DNA of 8,698 nt from assembly GCA_943331415.1 (NCBI GenBank), contig CALQLM010000019.1, forward strand, positions 1 through 8,698. Direction: 5' to 3'. The notes under the pieces were generated by a model. It saw only the letters and a list, made by a program, of their open reading frames with translations, had not been told where the DNA came from and did not search any database. Below, piece by piece: positions 1 to 5,451 of the stretch. Source of the DNA: Bifidobacterium breve. Lineage in GTDB: Bacteria; Actinomycetota; Actinomycetes; Mycobacteriales; Mycobacteriaceae. Both the position numbers and the translations under genes were made by a program. Position 1 is the first letter of the stretch, and each line of letters opens with the position of its first letter.

Positions 1-155
1 ACGACGACGGTACGTCCGTACTCAGCCGCCCGCAGCGCCATTGCCGCTGCTGTCGTCGTCTTTCCTACTCCGCCGGCTCCGCAGCACACCACCACGCGGT
101 TGGACCTGTCGGAGAGGATCGATTTCATGTCCAGTGCTGGAGGTGTCCCGCTCAC
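1..155 (-). CDS. bagB: Get3/ArsA-like ATPase BagB (Rv3680 homologue), N-terminal part only
   Basis: Only the first 51 codons are present; the gene continues beyond the left edge. Reading from a GTG at 155, the protein begins [10 protein letters not shown] and has the P-loop GAGGVGKTT at residues 26-34, preceded by VVVCC. This is the ATP-binding loop of the anion-transporting ATPase/Get3 family, and the sequence closely follows M. tuberculosis Rv3680. The GTG is preferred because AAGGA lies at 167-163 with a 7-nt spacer and the frame is closed by a stop at 194-192; the ATG at 128 (residue 10) is a possible internal start. It follows bagA on the same strand and is presumably its operon partner. 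From memory of the literature, the M. tuberculosis pair are interacting cytosolic ATPases that protect against glycerol and nitric oxide toxicity; membrane anion transport is not shown. Confidence 0.9.
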   Translation of the reverse strand, partial: MSGTPPALDMKSILSDRSNRVVVCCGAGGVGKTTTAAAMALRAAEYGRTVV

Positions 156-259
156 GGATTGGTCCTTATCGCTGTTGCTGCGCTCATCTGCTCAACCGGT
201 CTGGTCCTCTTCGCTGCGCTCATCTGCTCAACCGGTCTGGTCCTCTTCGCTGCGCTCAT
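152..259 (-). CDS. Possible 35-codon micro-ORF linking bagA and bagB, made of 12-codon repeats
   Basis: An ATG at 259 overlaps the bagA stop as ATGA, and the frame ends with a TGA at 154-152 that overlaps the bagB start as GTGA. The 108 nt are three 36-nt units. The first two encode [12 protein letters not shown] identically; the third encodes [11 protein letters not shown] and then the stop. An AAGG motif sits about 7 nt before the ATG, inside the end of bagA. The double 4-base overlap would let ribosomes pass from bagA through this frame to bagB. Against a real protein: codons such as AGG, AGA and GTT are uncommon in mycobacteria, and the frame could be a by-product of tandem duplication of a 36-bp unit, since 36 is divisible by three. 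No function is assigned. Confidence 0.35.
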   Translation of the reverse strand: MSAAKRTRPVEQMSAAKRTRPVEQMSAATAIRTNP

Positions 260-262
260 CTG
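177..262. repeat. 36-bp perfect tandem repeat, 2.4 copies, at the bagA/bagB junction
   Basis: Two identical 36-bp copies lie at 177-212 and 213-248, followed by a partial third copy of 14 bp at 249-262 that covers the bagA stop codon. On the coding (minus) strand each unit contains a Shine-Dalgarno-like GAGGACC followed by TTGAGC, which resembles the true bagB initiation region (AAGGACCAATCCGTGAGC). The array therefore looks like an expansion of a start-site segment, probably by replication slippage. Copies are adjacent with no spacers, so it is not a CRISPR array. Confidence 0.95.
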
Positions 263-1275
263 ACGCCTTGCTGGGCGAGGACTTCGGCAAGTTCGTAGAG
301 GCTGCCCAGGTCCACGCCATCGGCGATGGTCGGCAGCTCAAGTCGTGCCACTTTGAGTTTGTCGAGTTCGCGTGAACTCTCGGATCGGGCGCTGATCCTG
401 CCGGCATGTTCGACAGTCTCGGTGAGAAGGCCTGCGAAGTCGGCATCGGACAAGGTGATTCCCACGCGGGACAGACCGGCTCGGACGGCATCCGCGTTGA
501 TCTCACCTTCGGCCGCTCCGGCCAGATCGCCGGCAGGCAGGAAGGGCGGGATATTGCGGTTGACGATCACACTGCCGATCGGTAGGTCGAGACTCTCAAG
601 CTCGTCGATCGCTTCGATGGTCTCCTGGATCGGCAGGGCCTCCAACAGTGTGACCAAGTGGATCGCCGTCTGGTCAGAGTGCAGGAGTCGAACCACGCTT
701 TCGGCCTGGGAGTGCACCGGGCCGCCCTTGGCCAGATCCGAAATCGCCTGGGTCACGTCGAGGACTCGGGCGATACGGCCGGTCGGCGGGGCATCCACCA
801 CGACCGCGTCGTAGACAGGCCGCTTTTTGGCGTCCACCCGAATCACCGATTCCTTGATCTTGCCGGTCAACAGCACGTCCCGCAGCCCGGGAGCAATCGT
901 TGTCGCGAACTCCATGACTCCGATCCGCCGCAGGGTACGTCCGGCGATCCCGAGGTTGTAGAACATATCGAGGTATTCCATGAAGGCCGCCTCGAGCTCG
1001 ATGGCGAGCGCATTGACATGTCCGCCACCTTCAGCCGTCGCGACCTTGGTCTCCTCGTACGGCAGCGGGGGAACGTCAAAAAGCTGCGCAATCCCTTGGC
1101 GCCCTTCGACTTCCACCAATAGGACCTTGCGACCCCCAGCTGCCAGGGTCAACGCCAGCGCCGCAGCGACGGTGGTCTTTCCGGTCCCGCCCTTGCCGGT
1201 GACGATGTGCAGTCGGGCCTCGGTCAGTCGGGCAGGCCAGCCGACGGCACTGCGGTCACTCGGTTTGGTCGCCAC
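256..1275 (-). CDS. bagA: Get3/ArsA-like ATPase BagA (Rv3679 homologue)
   Basis: This is a complete 339-aa cytosolic ATPase of the Get3/ArsA (anion-transporting ATPase, SIMIBI) class, close in length to M. tuberculosis Rv3679. Visible motifs are the deviant Walker A GKGGTGKTT at residues 27-35, an LLVEVEGRQG strand with the following LFDVPPLP at about 52-72, and the switch/Walker B region VVVDAPPTG at 158-166. The protein has no cysteine, so it lacks the zinc CxxC of eukaryotic Get3, and no membrane segment is seen. The start is a GTG at 1275; an in-frame stop lies four codons upstream. A TAGCAT element 6 nt before the GTG suggests a leaderless mRNA. It leads an operon with bagB. In M. tuberculosis the two ATPases are reported to interact and protect from glycerol-derived and nitric oxide stress; the client is unknown to me. 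Confidence 0.93.
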   Translation of the reverse strand: MATKPSDRSAVGWPARLTEARLHIVTGKGGTGKTTVAAALALTLAAGGRKVLLVEVEGRQGIAQLFDVPPLPYEETKVATAEGGGHVNALAIELEAAFMEYLDMFYNLGIAGRTLRRIGVMEFATTIAPGLRDVLLTGKIKESVIRVDAKKRPVYDAVVVDAPPTGRIARVLDVTQAISDLAKGGPVHSQAESVVRLLHSDQTAIHLVTLLEALPIQETIEAIDELESLDLPIGSVIVNRNIPPFLPAGDLAGAAEGEINADAVRAGLSRVGITLSDADFAGLLTETVEHAGRISARSESSRELDKLKVARLELPTIADGVDLGSLYELAEVLAQQGVR

Positions 1276-1281
1276 TAGGTC

Positions 1282-1287
1282 ATGCTA
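1282..1287 (-). promoter_or_regulatory. Candidate -10 element (TAGCAT) for a leaderless bagA transcript
   Basis: The minus strand reads TAGCAT, which fits the mycobacterial TANNNT -10 consensus. Six bases separate it from the bagA GTG, so transcription would be expected to start at or next to the start codon. There is no strong Shine-Dalgarno sequence in this gap. No convincing -35 hexamer is visible, which is common in this group. Confidence 0.5.
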
Positions 1288-1328
1288 TCCAAGCCCGTAG
1301 CGGCCCTGTCCCGGGTCGCGTGGAGCGA

Positions 1329-1334
1329 TAGGCT
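1329..1334 (+). promoter_or_regulatory. Candidate -10 element (TAGGCT) for a leaderless transcript of the DUF4177-ridA-MBL operon
   Basis: TAGGCT fits TANNNT and ends 6 nt before the ATG at 1341, the spacing expected for a leaderless mRNA. A weak purine stretch, GGAGCG at 1322-1327, is too far from the ATG (13 nt) to be a good ribosome binding site. The element faces away from the bagA -10 about 40 bp to the left. Confidence 0.5.
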
Positions 1335-1340
1335 TCCGTC

Positions 1341-1502
1341 ATGAGCCAAACGACCACCTGGGAATACGCCACCATTCCGTTGCTGACCCACGCGACCAAG
1401 CAGATCCTCGACCAGTGGGGCGCCGACGGCTGGGAGTTGGTCGCGGTGCTCAACGGCCCGACGGGCGAGCAACACGTCGCCTATCTCAAGAGGCCCAAGT
1501 GA
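1341..1502 (+). CDS. Small DUF4177-type protein (Rv3678A-like), 53 aa
   Basis: An ATG at 1341 opens a 53-codon frame ending in TGA at 1500-1502. The protein begins MSQTTTWEYATIPL, has GADGWELVAVL at residues 27-37, and ends HVAYLKRPK. The pattern of a WEY-type opening strand, then a helix, then GWELV and a final strand with YLKR is typical of small DUF4177 proteins. It has no signal peptide and no membrane segment. It is the first gene of a three-gene operon: its stop overlaps the ridA GTG by four bases. A protein of this size is annotated at the same place in M. tuberculosis (Rv3678A). The molecular function is unknown; the fixed pairing with RidA may mean it assists or modulates that enzyme, which is inference only. 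Confidence 0.85.
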   Translation: MSQTTTWEYATIPLLTHATKQILDQWGADGWELVAVLNGPTGEQHVAYLKRPK

Positions 1503-1954
1503 CGGTGTCAGCTCGGCTTGCCGAGCTCGGAATCACCCTGCCCGCGGTGGCCACACCGTTGGCCGCCTACATCCCGGCGGTACGCACCGGCAATCTGGTG
1601 TACACCTCTGGCCAGCTGCCACTGCGGTCCGGCGAGCTGACCCACAGTGGCAAGGTGGGGTCCGAGGTGCCGCCGGAAGAGGGCAAGGTTGCCGCCCGAA
1701 CCTGTGCTCTCAATGCGCTGGCGGCGATTGACGCCCTGGTGGGAATCGACTCCGTGGTCCGGGTCGTCAAGCTGGTGGGCTTCGTCGCCTCGGCACCCGG
1801 TTTCAACGGTCAGCCTGCCGTCATCAACGGCGCCTCAGAGTTCCTCGGAGAGGTATTCGGCGAGGCTGGCGCGCATGCGCGATCGGCGGTGGGCGTTTCC
1901 GAGCTGCCTTTAGATGCCCCGGTGGAGGTTGAGCTCGTCGTCGAGGTGAGGTGA
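1499..1954 (+). CDS. RidA/YjgF/UK114-family protein (Rv3678c homologue), probable enamine/imine deaminase
   Basis: This 151-aa frame belongs to the Rid (YjgF/YER057c/UK114) family, small trimeric cytosolic proteins, several of which hydrolyse reactive enamine/imine intermediates such as 2-aminoacrylate from PLP enzymes. Family marks are [11 protein letters not shown] at 32-42, a central helix with [14 protein letters not shown], and [20 protein letters not shown] near 126-144. Arg128 aligns with the catalytic arginine of active RidA proteins. The start is taken as the GTG at 1499, with AAGAGG at 1488-1493 and a 5-nt spacer, giving a GTGA overlap with the gene before. The frame is open upstream to 1415, but that part lies under the DUF4177 gene. 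It ends in a second GTGA overlap with the MBL gene. It is longer than classical RidA (about 128 aa) and probably belongs to a separate subgroup, so its substrate is uncertain. Confidence 0.9.
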   Translation: MTVSARLAELGITLPAVATPLAAYIPAVRTGNLVYTSGQLPLRSGELTHSGKVGSEVPPEEGKVAARTCALNALAAIDALVGIDSVVRVVKLVGFVASAPGFNGQPAVINGASEFLGEVFGEAGAHARSAVGVSELPLDAPVEVELVVEVR

Positions 1955-2769
1955 CCGGCGTGCCGGAACGTCGCGGCCCGGAAATGAGGCCAGCTGGCCC
2001 TCCCGCCTACGGCGTGCTACGGCCGGTCACTGAGACGGCATCTGTTCTGTTATGTGAAAACCCCGGCACGATGACGCTGGAGGGCACCAACACCTGGGTG
2101 CTGCGCGGTCCCGGTAGTGACGACGTCGTCATCGTTGATCCGGGACCAGATCAGGATGACCATCTCGACCGACTGGCGGCGCTGGGGCGAATCGCGCTGG
2201 TGCTCATCAGCCATCGCCACGGAGACCACACCGGTGGCATCGACAAGATCGCCGCGGCCACCGGTGCCACCGTCCGGTCGGTGGGTAGCGGATTTCTGCG
2301 GAACATGGGTGGGCACCTGCGCGACGGGGAGGTGATCCATGCCGCCGGGCTGCGGATCGCCGTGCTGGCCACACCGGGTCACACCGCCGACTCGGTGAGC
2401 TTCGTTCTCGATGATGCGGTGCTCACCGCCGACACCGTTCTGGGCCGCGGGACGACCGTCATCGATGACGAGGATGGCAGCCTGGTCGACTACCTCGATT
2501 CGTTGCGACGGCTTCAGGGGCTGGGCCGGCGTACGGTGTTGCCTGGCCATGGTCCCGAACTCGATGATCTGAGCGCTATAGCTGCGGGGTACTTAGCCCA
2601 CCGCCACGAACGGCTGGAGCAAGTGCGTCAGGCGGTGCGGGTGCTCGGTGACGACGTCACCCCCCGGCAGGTGGTCGAGTACGTCTATACCGACGTCGAC
2701 GAAAAACTCTGGGAACCGGCGGAGTCCTCGGTCCGCGCCCAACTGGCCTACCTGCGCTCCGCCACCTGA
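1951..2769 (+). CDS. Metallo-beta-lactamase-fold hydrolase, LACTB2-like (Rv3677c homologue)
   Basis: This 272-aa protein has the full set of metal ligands of the metallo-beta-lactamase fold: HRHGDH at residues 88-93 (H88, H90, D92, H93), TPGHT at 141-145 (H144), the bridging aspartate in LTAD at 158-161, and PGHGPE at 198-203 (H200). It resembles the LACTB2/glyoxalase II-like branch, whose characterised members act on RNA or thioesters; a true beta-lactamase role is unlikely. The C-terminal 70 residues form the helical winged-helix-like tail seen in LACTB2. There is no signal peptide, so it is cytosolic. The GTG start at 1951 overlaps the ridA stop by four bases and has GAGG just upstream; ATG at 1984 (residue 12) is an alternative. 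It ends 25 bp from the convergent crp stop. Confidence 0.9.
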   Translation: MTGVPERRGPEMRPAGPPAYGVLRPVTETASVLLCENPGTMTLEGTNTWVLRGPGSDDVVIVDPGPDQDDHLDRLAALGRIALVLISHRHGDHTGGIDKIAAATGATVRSVGSGFLRNMGGHLRDGEVIHAAGLRIAVLATPGHTADSVSFVLDDAVLTADTVLGRGTTVIDDEDGSLVDYLDSLRRLQGLGRRTVLPGHGPELDDLSAIAAGYLAHRHERLEQVRQAVRVLGDDVTPRQVVEYVYTDVDEKLWEPAESSVRAQLAYLRSAT

Positions 2770-2794
2770 GTGCGAGCAGCCGTGGGCGACGAGG

Positions 2795-3469
2795 TCAGCG
2801 TGCTCGGCGCGCGAGTCGCTCGGAGTCGCAGATCAGTACGCTCTTGCCTTCGAGTTTGATCCAGCCTCGATGGGCAAAGTCGGCCAGCGCCTTATTGACG
2901 GTTTCCCGGGATGCGCCGACGAGTTGGGCGATCTCCTCCTGGGTGAGGTCGTGGGTTACCCGCATCGCGCCGCCCTCTTGCGTTCCGAACCGCTGGGCGA
3001 GTTGCAAAAGCTGCTTGGCGACCCGGCCGGGCACATCGGTGAAGATCAGATCCGCGAGATTGTTATTGGTCCGACGCAGTCGGCGTGCGAGCACCCGCAA
3101 CAGCTGTTCGGCGATCTCGGGGCGGTCGGCGATCCACGCCCGCAGCGCGTCACGGTCCATGGCCACCGCACGCACCTCGGTGATCGTGGTGGCACTGGAG
3201 GTGCGCGGGCCCGGGTCGAAAATCGACAGCTCGCCGAACATGTCCGACGGCCCCATGATCGTCAGCAGGTTCTCGCGACCGTCGGAGGAACGGCGGCCGA
3301 TCTTCACTTTGCCCGAGATGATGATGTAGAGCCGGTCGCCGGGTTCCCCCTCGGCGAAAACCGTGTGGCCCCGCGGGAAATCCACAGGCTGAAGTTGCTT
3401 GGTCAACGCCGCTACGGCGCTGGGATCGACCCCCTGGAAGATTCCGGCCCTCGCCAGGATCTCGTCCAC
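2795..3469 (-). CDS. crp: Crp, cAMP receptor protein family global regulator (Rv3676 homologue)
   Basis: This 224-aa protein is nearly identical to M. tuberculosis Crp, as I recall that sequence, and has the same length. The cyclic-nucleotide-binding beta-roll occupies about residues 10-115, with the phosphate-binding cassette [16 protein letters not shown] at 78-93, where Glu80, Arg89 and Thr90 contact cAMP in CRP proteins. The dimerisation helix is about 116-143. The C-terminal winged helix-turn-helix has [20 protein letters not shown] at 176-195 with recognition-helix residues R188, E189 and N192. The mycobacterial protein is a global activator/repressor that binds TGTGA-N6-TCACA-like sites. 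The start is a GTG at 3469, preceded by a strong AAGGAAGG 5 nt upstream. It lies downstream of the small membrane protein gene with a 93-bp gap, and is convergent with the MBL gene. Confidence 0.97.
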   Translation of the reverse strand: MDEILARAGIFQGVDPSAVAALTKQLQPVDFPRGHTVFAEGEPGDRLYIIISGKVKIGRRSSDGRENLLTIMGPSDMFGELSIFDPGPRTSSATTITEVRAVAMDRDALRAWIADRPEIAEQLLRVLARRLRRTNNNLADLIFTDVPGRVAKQLLQLAQRFGTQEGGAMRVTHDLTQEEIAQLVGASRETVNKALADFAHRGWIKLEGKSVLICDSERLARRAR

Positions 3470-3527
3470 GTTGCCTTCCTTAGCTCATCGGTGTCTTTAA
3501 GCGCACGTTCCAGCACGGCTGGCCGCA

Positions 3528-3533
3528 AGCTTA
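3528..3533 (-). promoter_or_regulatory. Candidate -10 element (TAAGCT) for crp
   Basis: In the 93-bp gap before crp the minus strand reads TAAGCT, a TANNNT match, which would place the transcription start near 3521 and leave a leader of about 50 nt before the GTG. A palindrome GTGATCAC at 3554-3561 would be centred near -36. I see no clear -35 hexamer. crp may also be read from the promoter of the upstream membrane-protein gene. Confidence 0.35.
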
Positions 3534-3562
3534 GAGTTTGCCGTCTTGGCGAAGTGATCACG

Positions 3563-3856
3563 CTACACAGGATTGGGGTATCCGGTTGGTTGAAACAGTC
3601 GATTGGGCCGTGTTGGCAAACCCGGTTCGTCGGCCAGCAGGCGAAGGCCGGGTTCGATCCGCGCGCTGAAGTCCGACAGGTTTGGCACGGCAAGCGGCAC
3701 TGCCATGTCTCCAGCGTCCCAGGCGGCCTGCTCGATCCCCGAGACGATTTCGCCGACTGCCGGGAGGTCGTCGTGCATCCCGCTTTCGATCCGCTGCAGT
3801 CCGTAGGTCGAGAGCATCAGGAGCCCGGGGAAACACGCCGCTACGAACCAGGACAT
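3563..3856 (-). CDS. Small single-pass membrane protein (Rv3675-position homologue), 97 aa
   Basis: An ATG at 3856 opens a 97-aa frame beginning MSWFVAACFPGLLMLSTYGL. Residues 3-19 form one hydrophobic N-terminal segment, followed by about 75 polar residues, which suggests an anchor with a cytosolic or periplasmic tail. This matches the position, strand and N-terminal character of the small membrane protein Rv3675 upstream of crp in M. tuberculosis; the rest shows no domain I recognise. Other frames over this stretch lack such a segment. There is no Shine-Dalgarno sequence; instead TAACTT lies 7 nt before the ATG, which suggests a leaderless mRNA. It is divergent from nth and 93 bp upstream of crp, so it may be cotranscribed with crp. 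Function is unknown. Confidence 0.75.
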   Translation of the reverse strand: MSWFVAACFPGLLMLSTYGLQRIESGMHDDLPAVGEIVSGIEQAAWDAGDMAVPLAVPNLSDFSARIEPGLRLLADEPGLPTRPNRLFQPTGYPNPV

Positions 3857-3863
3857 AGCGGGG

Positions 3864-3869
3864 AAGTTA
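3864..3869 (-). promoter_or_regulatory. Candidate -10 element (TAACTT) for a leaderless transcript of the small membrane protein gene
   Basis: The minus strand reads TAACTT, a TANNNT match, followed by seven bases (CCCCGCT) and then the ATG at 3856. The C-rich spacer contains no ribosome binding site, so initiation on a leaderless message is the simplest reading. Confidence 0.55.
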
Positions 3870-3938
3870 ACCGGGGCGAGGTCTCATCGGGATCACGAAT
3901 TGCCACCGGTCTGTCGGCGGTAAGGCAGCGGCCGTCAG

Positions 3939-3944
3939 TACCCT
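3939..3944 (+). promoter_or_regulatory. Candidate -10 element (TACCCT) for a leaderless transcript of the nth-trx-NUDIX-marP operon
   Basis: TACCCT fits TANNNT and is followed by GACGTTC (7 nt) and the nth GTG at 3952. No Shine-Dalgarno sequence precedes this GTG. The geometry mirrors that of the divergent small membrane protein gene about 70 bp to the left. Confidence 0.5.
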
Positions 3945-3951
3945 GACGTTC

Positions 3952-4731
3952 GTGACGGCAGGCTCAGCGAGAAAGTCGGGGACAGGGGCCGCGAAGTGGG
4001 ATGGGGAAACTCATCTCGGACTGGTCCGACGGGCCCGCCGGATGAACCGGTCACTGGCGGGCGCCTTCCCCAACGTCTACTGCGAACTGGACTTCACCAA
4101 TCCGCTTGAGTTGACGGTCGCGACGATCCTGTCGGCCCAATGCACCGATAAGCGGGTCAACCTGACCACCCCAGCTTTGTTCGCGAAGTACCGCACCGCG
4201 CGCGACTACGCGGAGGCAAACCGCTCCGAACTCGAGGAACTGATCAGACCGACCGGGTTTTATCGAAACAAGGCCAATTCGCTGATCGGCCTCGGGAGTG
4301 AACTTGTCGGACGTTTCGGCGGTGACGTTCCCTGCACGCTGGCCGAATTGGTGACCCTGCCCGGGATCGGGCGAAAGACCGCCAACGTGATTCTGGGCAA
4401 CGCCTTCGGCATCCCGGGAATCACCGTTGATACCCATTTCGGCCGGCTGGTACGCCGCTGGCGGTGGACCGCAGAAACCGATCCGGTCAAGGTGGAACAT
4501 GCGGTGGGGGACCTCATCGAACGTGCTGAGTGGACGCTGCTGAGCCACCGCGTGATCTTTCACGGCCGCCGGGTCTGCCACGCGCGCAAACCGGCGTGCG
4601 GGGTGTGTGTGCTGGCCAAGGACTGTCCGTCCTATGGCGAGGGACCCACTGATCGGCTCGTGGCCGCCCAGTTAGTTAAAGGTCCCGAGACCGAGCATCT
4701 TCTCGCACTGGCCGGGTTGCAGGGCCGATGA
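3952..4731 (+). CDS. nth: Endonuclease III, DNA glycosylase/AP lyase (Nth; Rv3674c homologue)
   Basis: This 259-aa protein is a bifunctional base-excision-repair enzyme that removes oxidised pyrimidines and cleaves the abasic site. The helix-hairpin-helix [10 protein letters not shown] at 136-145 includes the catalytic Lys142 (E. coli Lys120), and VDTH at 159-162 includes the catalytic Asp160 (E. coli Asp138). The C-terminal cluster C209-x6-C216-x2-C219-x5-C225 binds a [4Fe-4S] centre. All spacings match E. coli Nth with a constant offset of 22. The GTG at 3952 gives an N-terminus of about 20 poorly conserved residues, longer than E. coli and probably than M. tuberculosis Nth, but a -10-like TACCCT at leaderless spacing supports it. 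It heads the operon, and its stop overlaps the first possible ATG of the next gene (ATGA). Confidence 0.96.
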   Translation: MTAGSARKSGTGAAKWDGETHLGLVRRARRMNRSLAGAFPNVYCELDFTNPLELTVATILSAQCTDKRVNLTTPALFAKYRTARDYAEANRSELEELIRPTGFYRNKANSLIGLGSELVGRFGGDVPCTLAELVTLPGIGRKTANVILGNAFGIPGITVDTHFGRLVRRWRWTAETDPVKVEHAVGDLIERAEWTLLSHRVIFHGRRVCHARKPACGVCVLAKDCPSYGEGPTDRLVAAQLVKGPETEHLLALAGLQGR

Positions 4732-4764
4732 GCCCAGGGCCGATGAACACAGGGCCGATGAGCA
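4720..4764. repeat. 15-bp direct repeat, three copies, carrying three in-frame ATG codons
   Basis: Three adjacent 15-bp units at 4720-4734, 4735-4749 and 4750-4764 share the first 12 bases CAGGGCCGATGA and differ only in the last three or four. Each contains ATG preceded by AGGGCCG. The first unit includes the nth stop codon, and all three ATGs (4728, 4743, 4758) are in frame with the thioredoxin-like gene. It looks like a slippage-type duplication of a translation start. Confidence 0.9.
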
Positions 4765-5399
4765 CCGCGACCCGCTGGACGCTGGCGGTGCTTGCCGTTA
4801 TCGCGGCACTGGTGGTGGCCCTGACTCTTCAGCTCACTGAGCGCCCCGAAGCCTCGGTTGCGGGCCCGGCCGAGCAAGCCGCACGCGCCCATCGTGACGC
4901 CGACACCCCCGAGGCGCTCGCCGGACCGCGCCGCCGTGCCGACCTGCCGCCGTGCCCGGCCGACGGCAGCGGTGCGGTCTCGGCGGAACTGCGCGGTGTC
5001 GTCGTTGAATGTGCCGGCAACGGCGCCCCGGTCGAGGTGGCCCGTGCGCTGGCCGGCAGGACGGTGGTACTCAACCTGTGGGCCTACTGGTGCGGTCCCT
5101 GCGCGGCCGAACTGCCAGCGCTGGAGGCCTACCAGCGGCGGGTGGGTGCGGCGGTGACCGTCGTGACCGTCCATCAGGACGAGAACGAGACTGCCGCGCT
5201 GCTGAGGATGGCCGAACTCGGTGTCCGACTGCCGGTGTTCCAAGATGGACGGCACAGCATCGCCGCCGCCCTGAAGGTGCCCAACGTGATGCCTGCAACG
5301 GTGATTCTTCGCCCGGACGGTAGCGTTGCCGAGATCCTGCCGCGTGCCTTCACCAGTACCGACGAGATCGCCGCCGCGGTGGATTCCGCGCTTCGATGA
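4728..5399 (+). CDS. Membrane-anchored thioredoxin-like (TlpA/ResA-type) protein (Rv3673c homologue)
   Basis: This 223-aa protein has a signal anchor at about residues 17-36 ([17 protein letters not shown]) and an extracytoplasmic thioredoxin fold. The active site is WCGPC at 121-125 after VLNLWAY, and the cis-proline lies in NVMPAT at 186-191. It probably acts as a thiol-disulfide oxidoreductase on the outer face of the membrane. Between anchor and active site are Cys76 (LPPCPADG) and Cys95 (VVVECAG), which may form a second disulfide. The start is uncertain: ATGs at 4728, 4743 and 4758 are in frame within a 15-bp triple repeat; 4728 is given because it makes a 4-base overlap with nth, while 4758 leaves a short ordinary signal-anchor N-terminus. 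It is the second gene of the nth-marP operon, 52 bp before the NUDIX gene. Confidence 0.9.
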   Translation: MSPGPMNTGPMSTATRWTLAVLAVIAALVVALTLQLTERPEASVAGPAEQAARAHRDADTPEALAGPRRRADLPPCPADGSGAVSAELRGVVVECAGNGAPVEVARALAGRTVVLNLWAYWCGPCAAELPALEAYQRRVGAAVTVVTVHQDENETAALLRMAELGVRLPVFQDGRHSIAAALKVPNVMPATVILRPDGSVAEILPRAFTSTDEIAAAVDSALR

Positions 5400-5451
5400 G
5401 ACCGGACGACGTCAGATCCCACGACGTGACCATGAACGAGGGGAGGGGCCG

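Noticed and set aside
177..262. 36-bp repeats of a length typical of CRISPR repeats.
   Set aside because: The copies are directly adjacent with no spacers, there are only 2.4 of them, and no cas gene is present.
1415..1498. Upstream open extension of the ridA frame.
   Set aside because: It lies entirely under the DUF4177 gene; the GTG at 1499 has a good ribosome binding site and matches the family N-terminus.
2770..2794. Possible bidirectional terminator between the MBL gene and crp.
   Set aside because: The 25-bp gap contains no clear stem-loop or T-tract.
3554..3570. Possible Crp operator near GTGATCACGCTACACA upstream of crp.
   Set aside because: The spacing between half-sites is one base off the TGTGA-N6-TCACA pattern, so it is not a convincing site; kept only as part of a low-interest promoter note.
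2648..3946. A 432-codon open frame on the plus strand, antisense to crp and the small membrane protein gene.
   Set aside because: It is the mirror of well-supported minus-strand genes, shows no domain, starts inside the MBL gene, and long antisense frames are common in high-GC DNA.
5326..5451. Upstream open extension of the NUDIX frame into the thioredoxin-like gene.
   Set aside because: The ATG at 5452 has a strong GGAGG, and the extension is an arginine/proline-rich shadow of the preceding gene.
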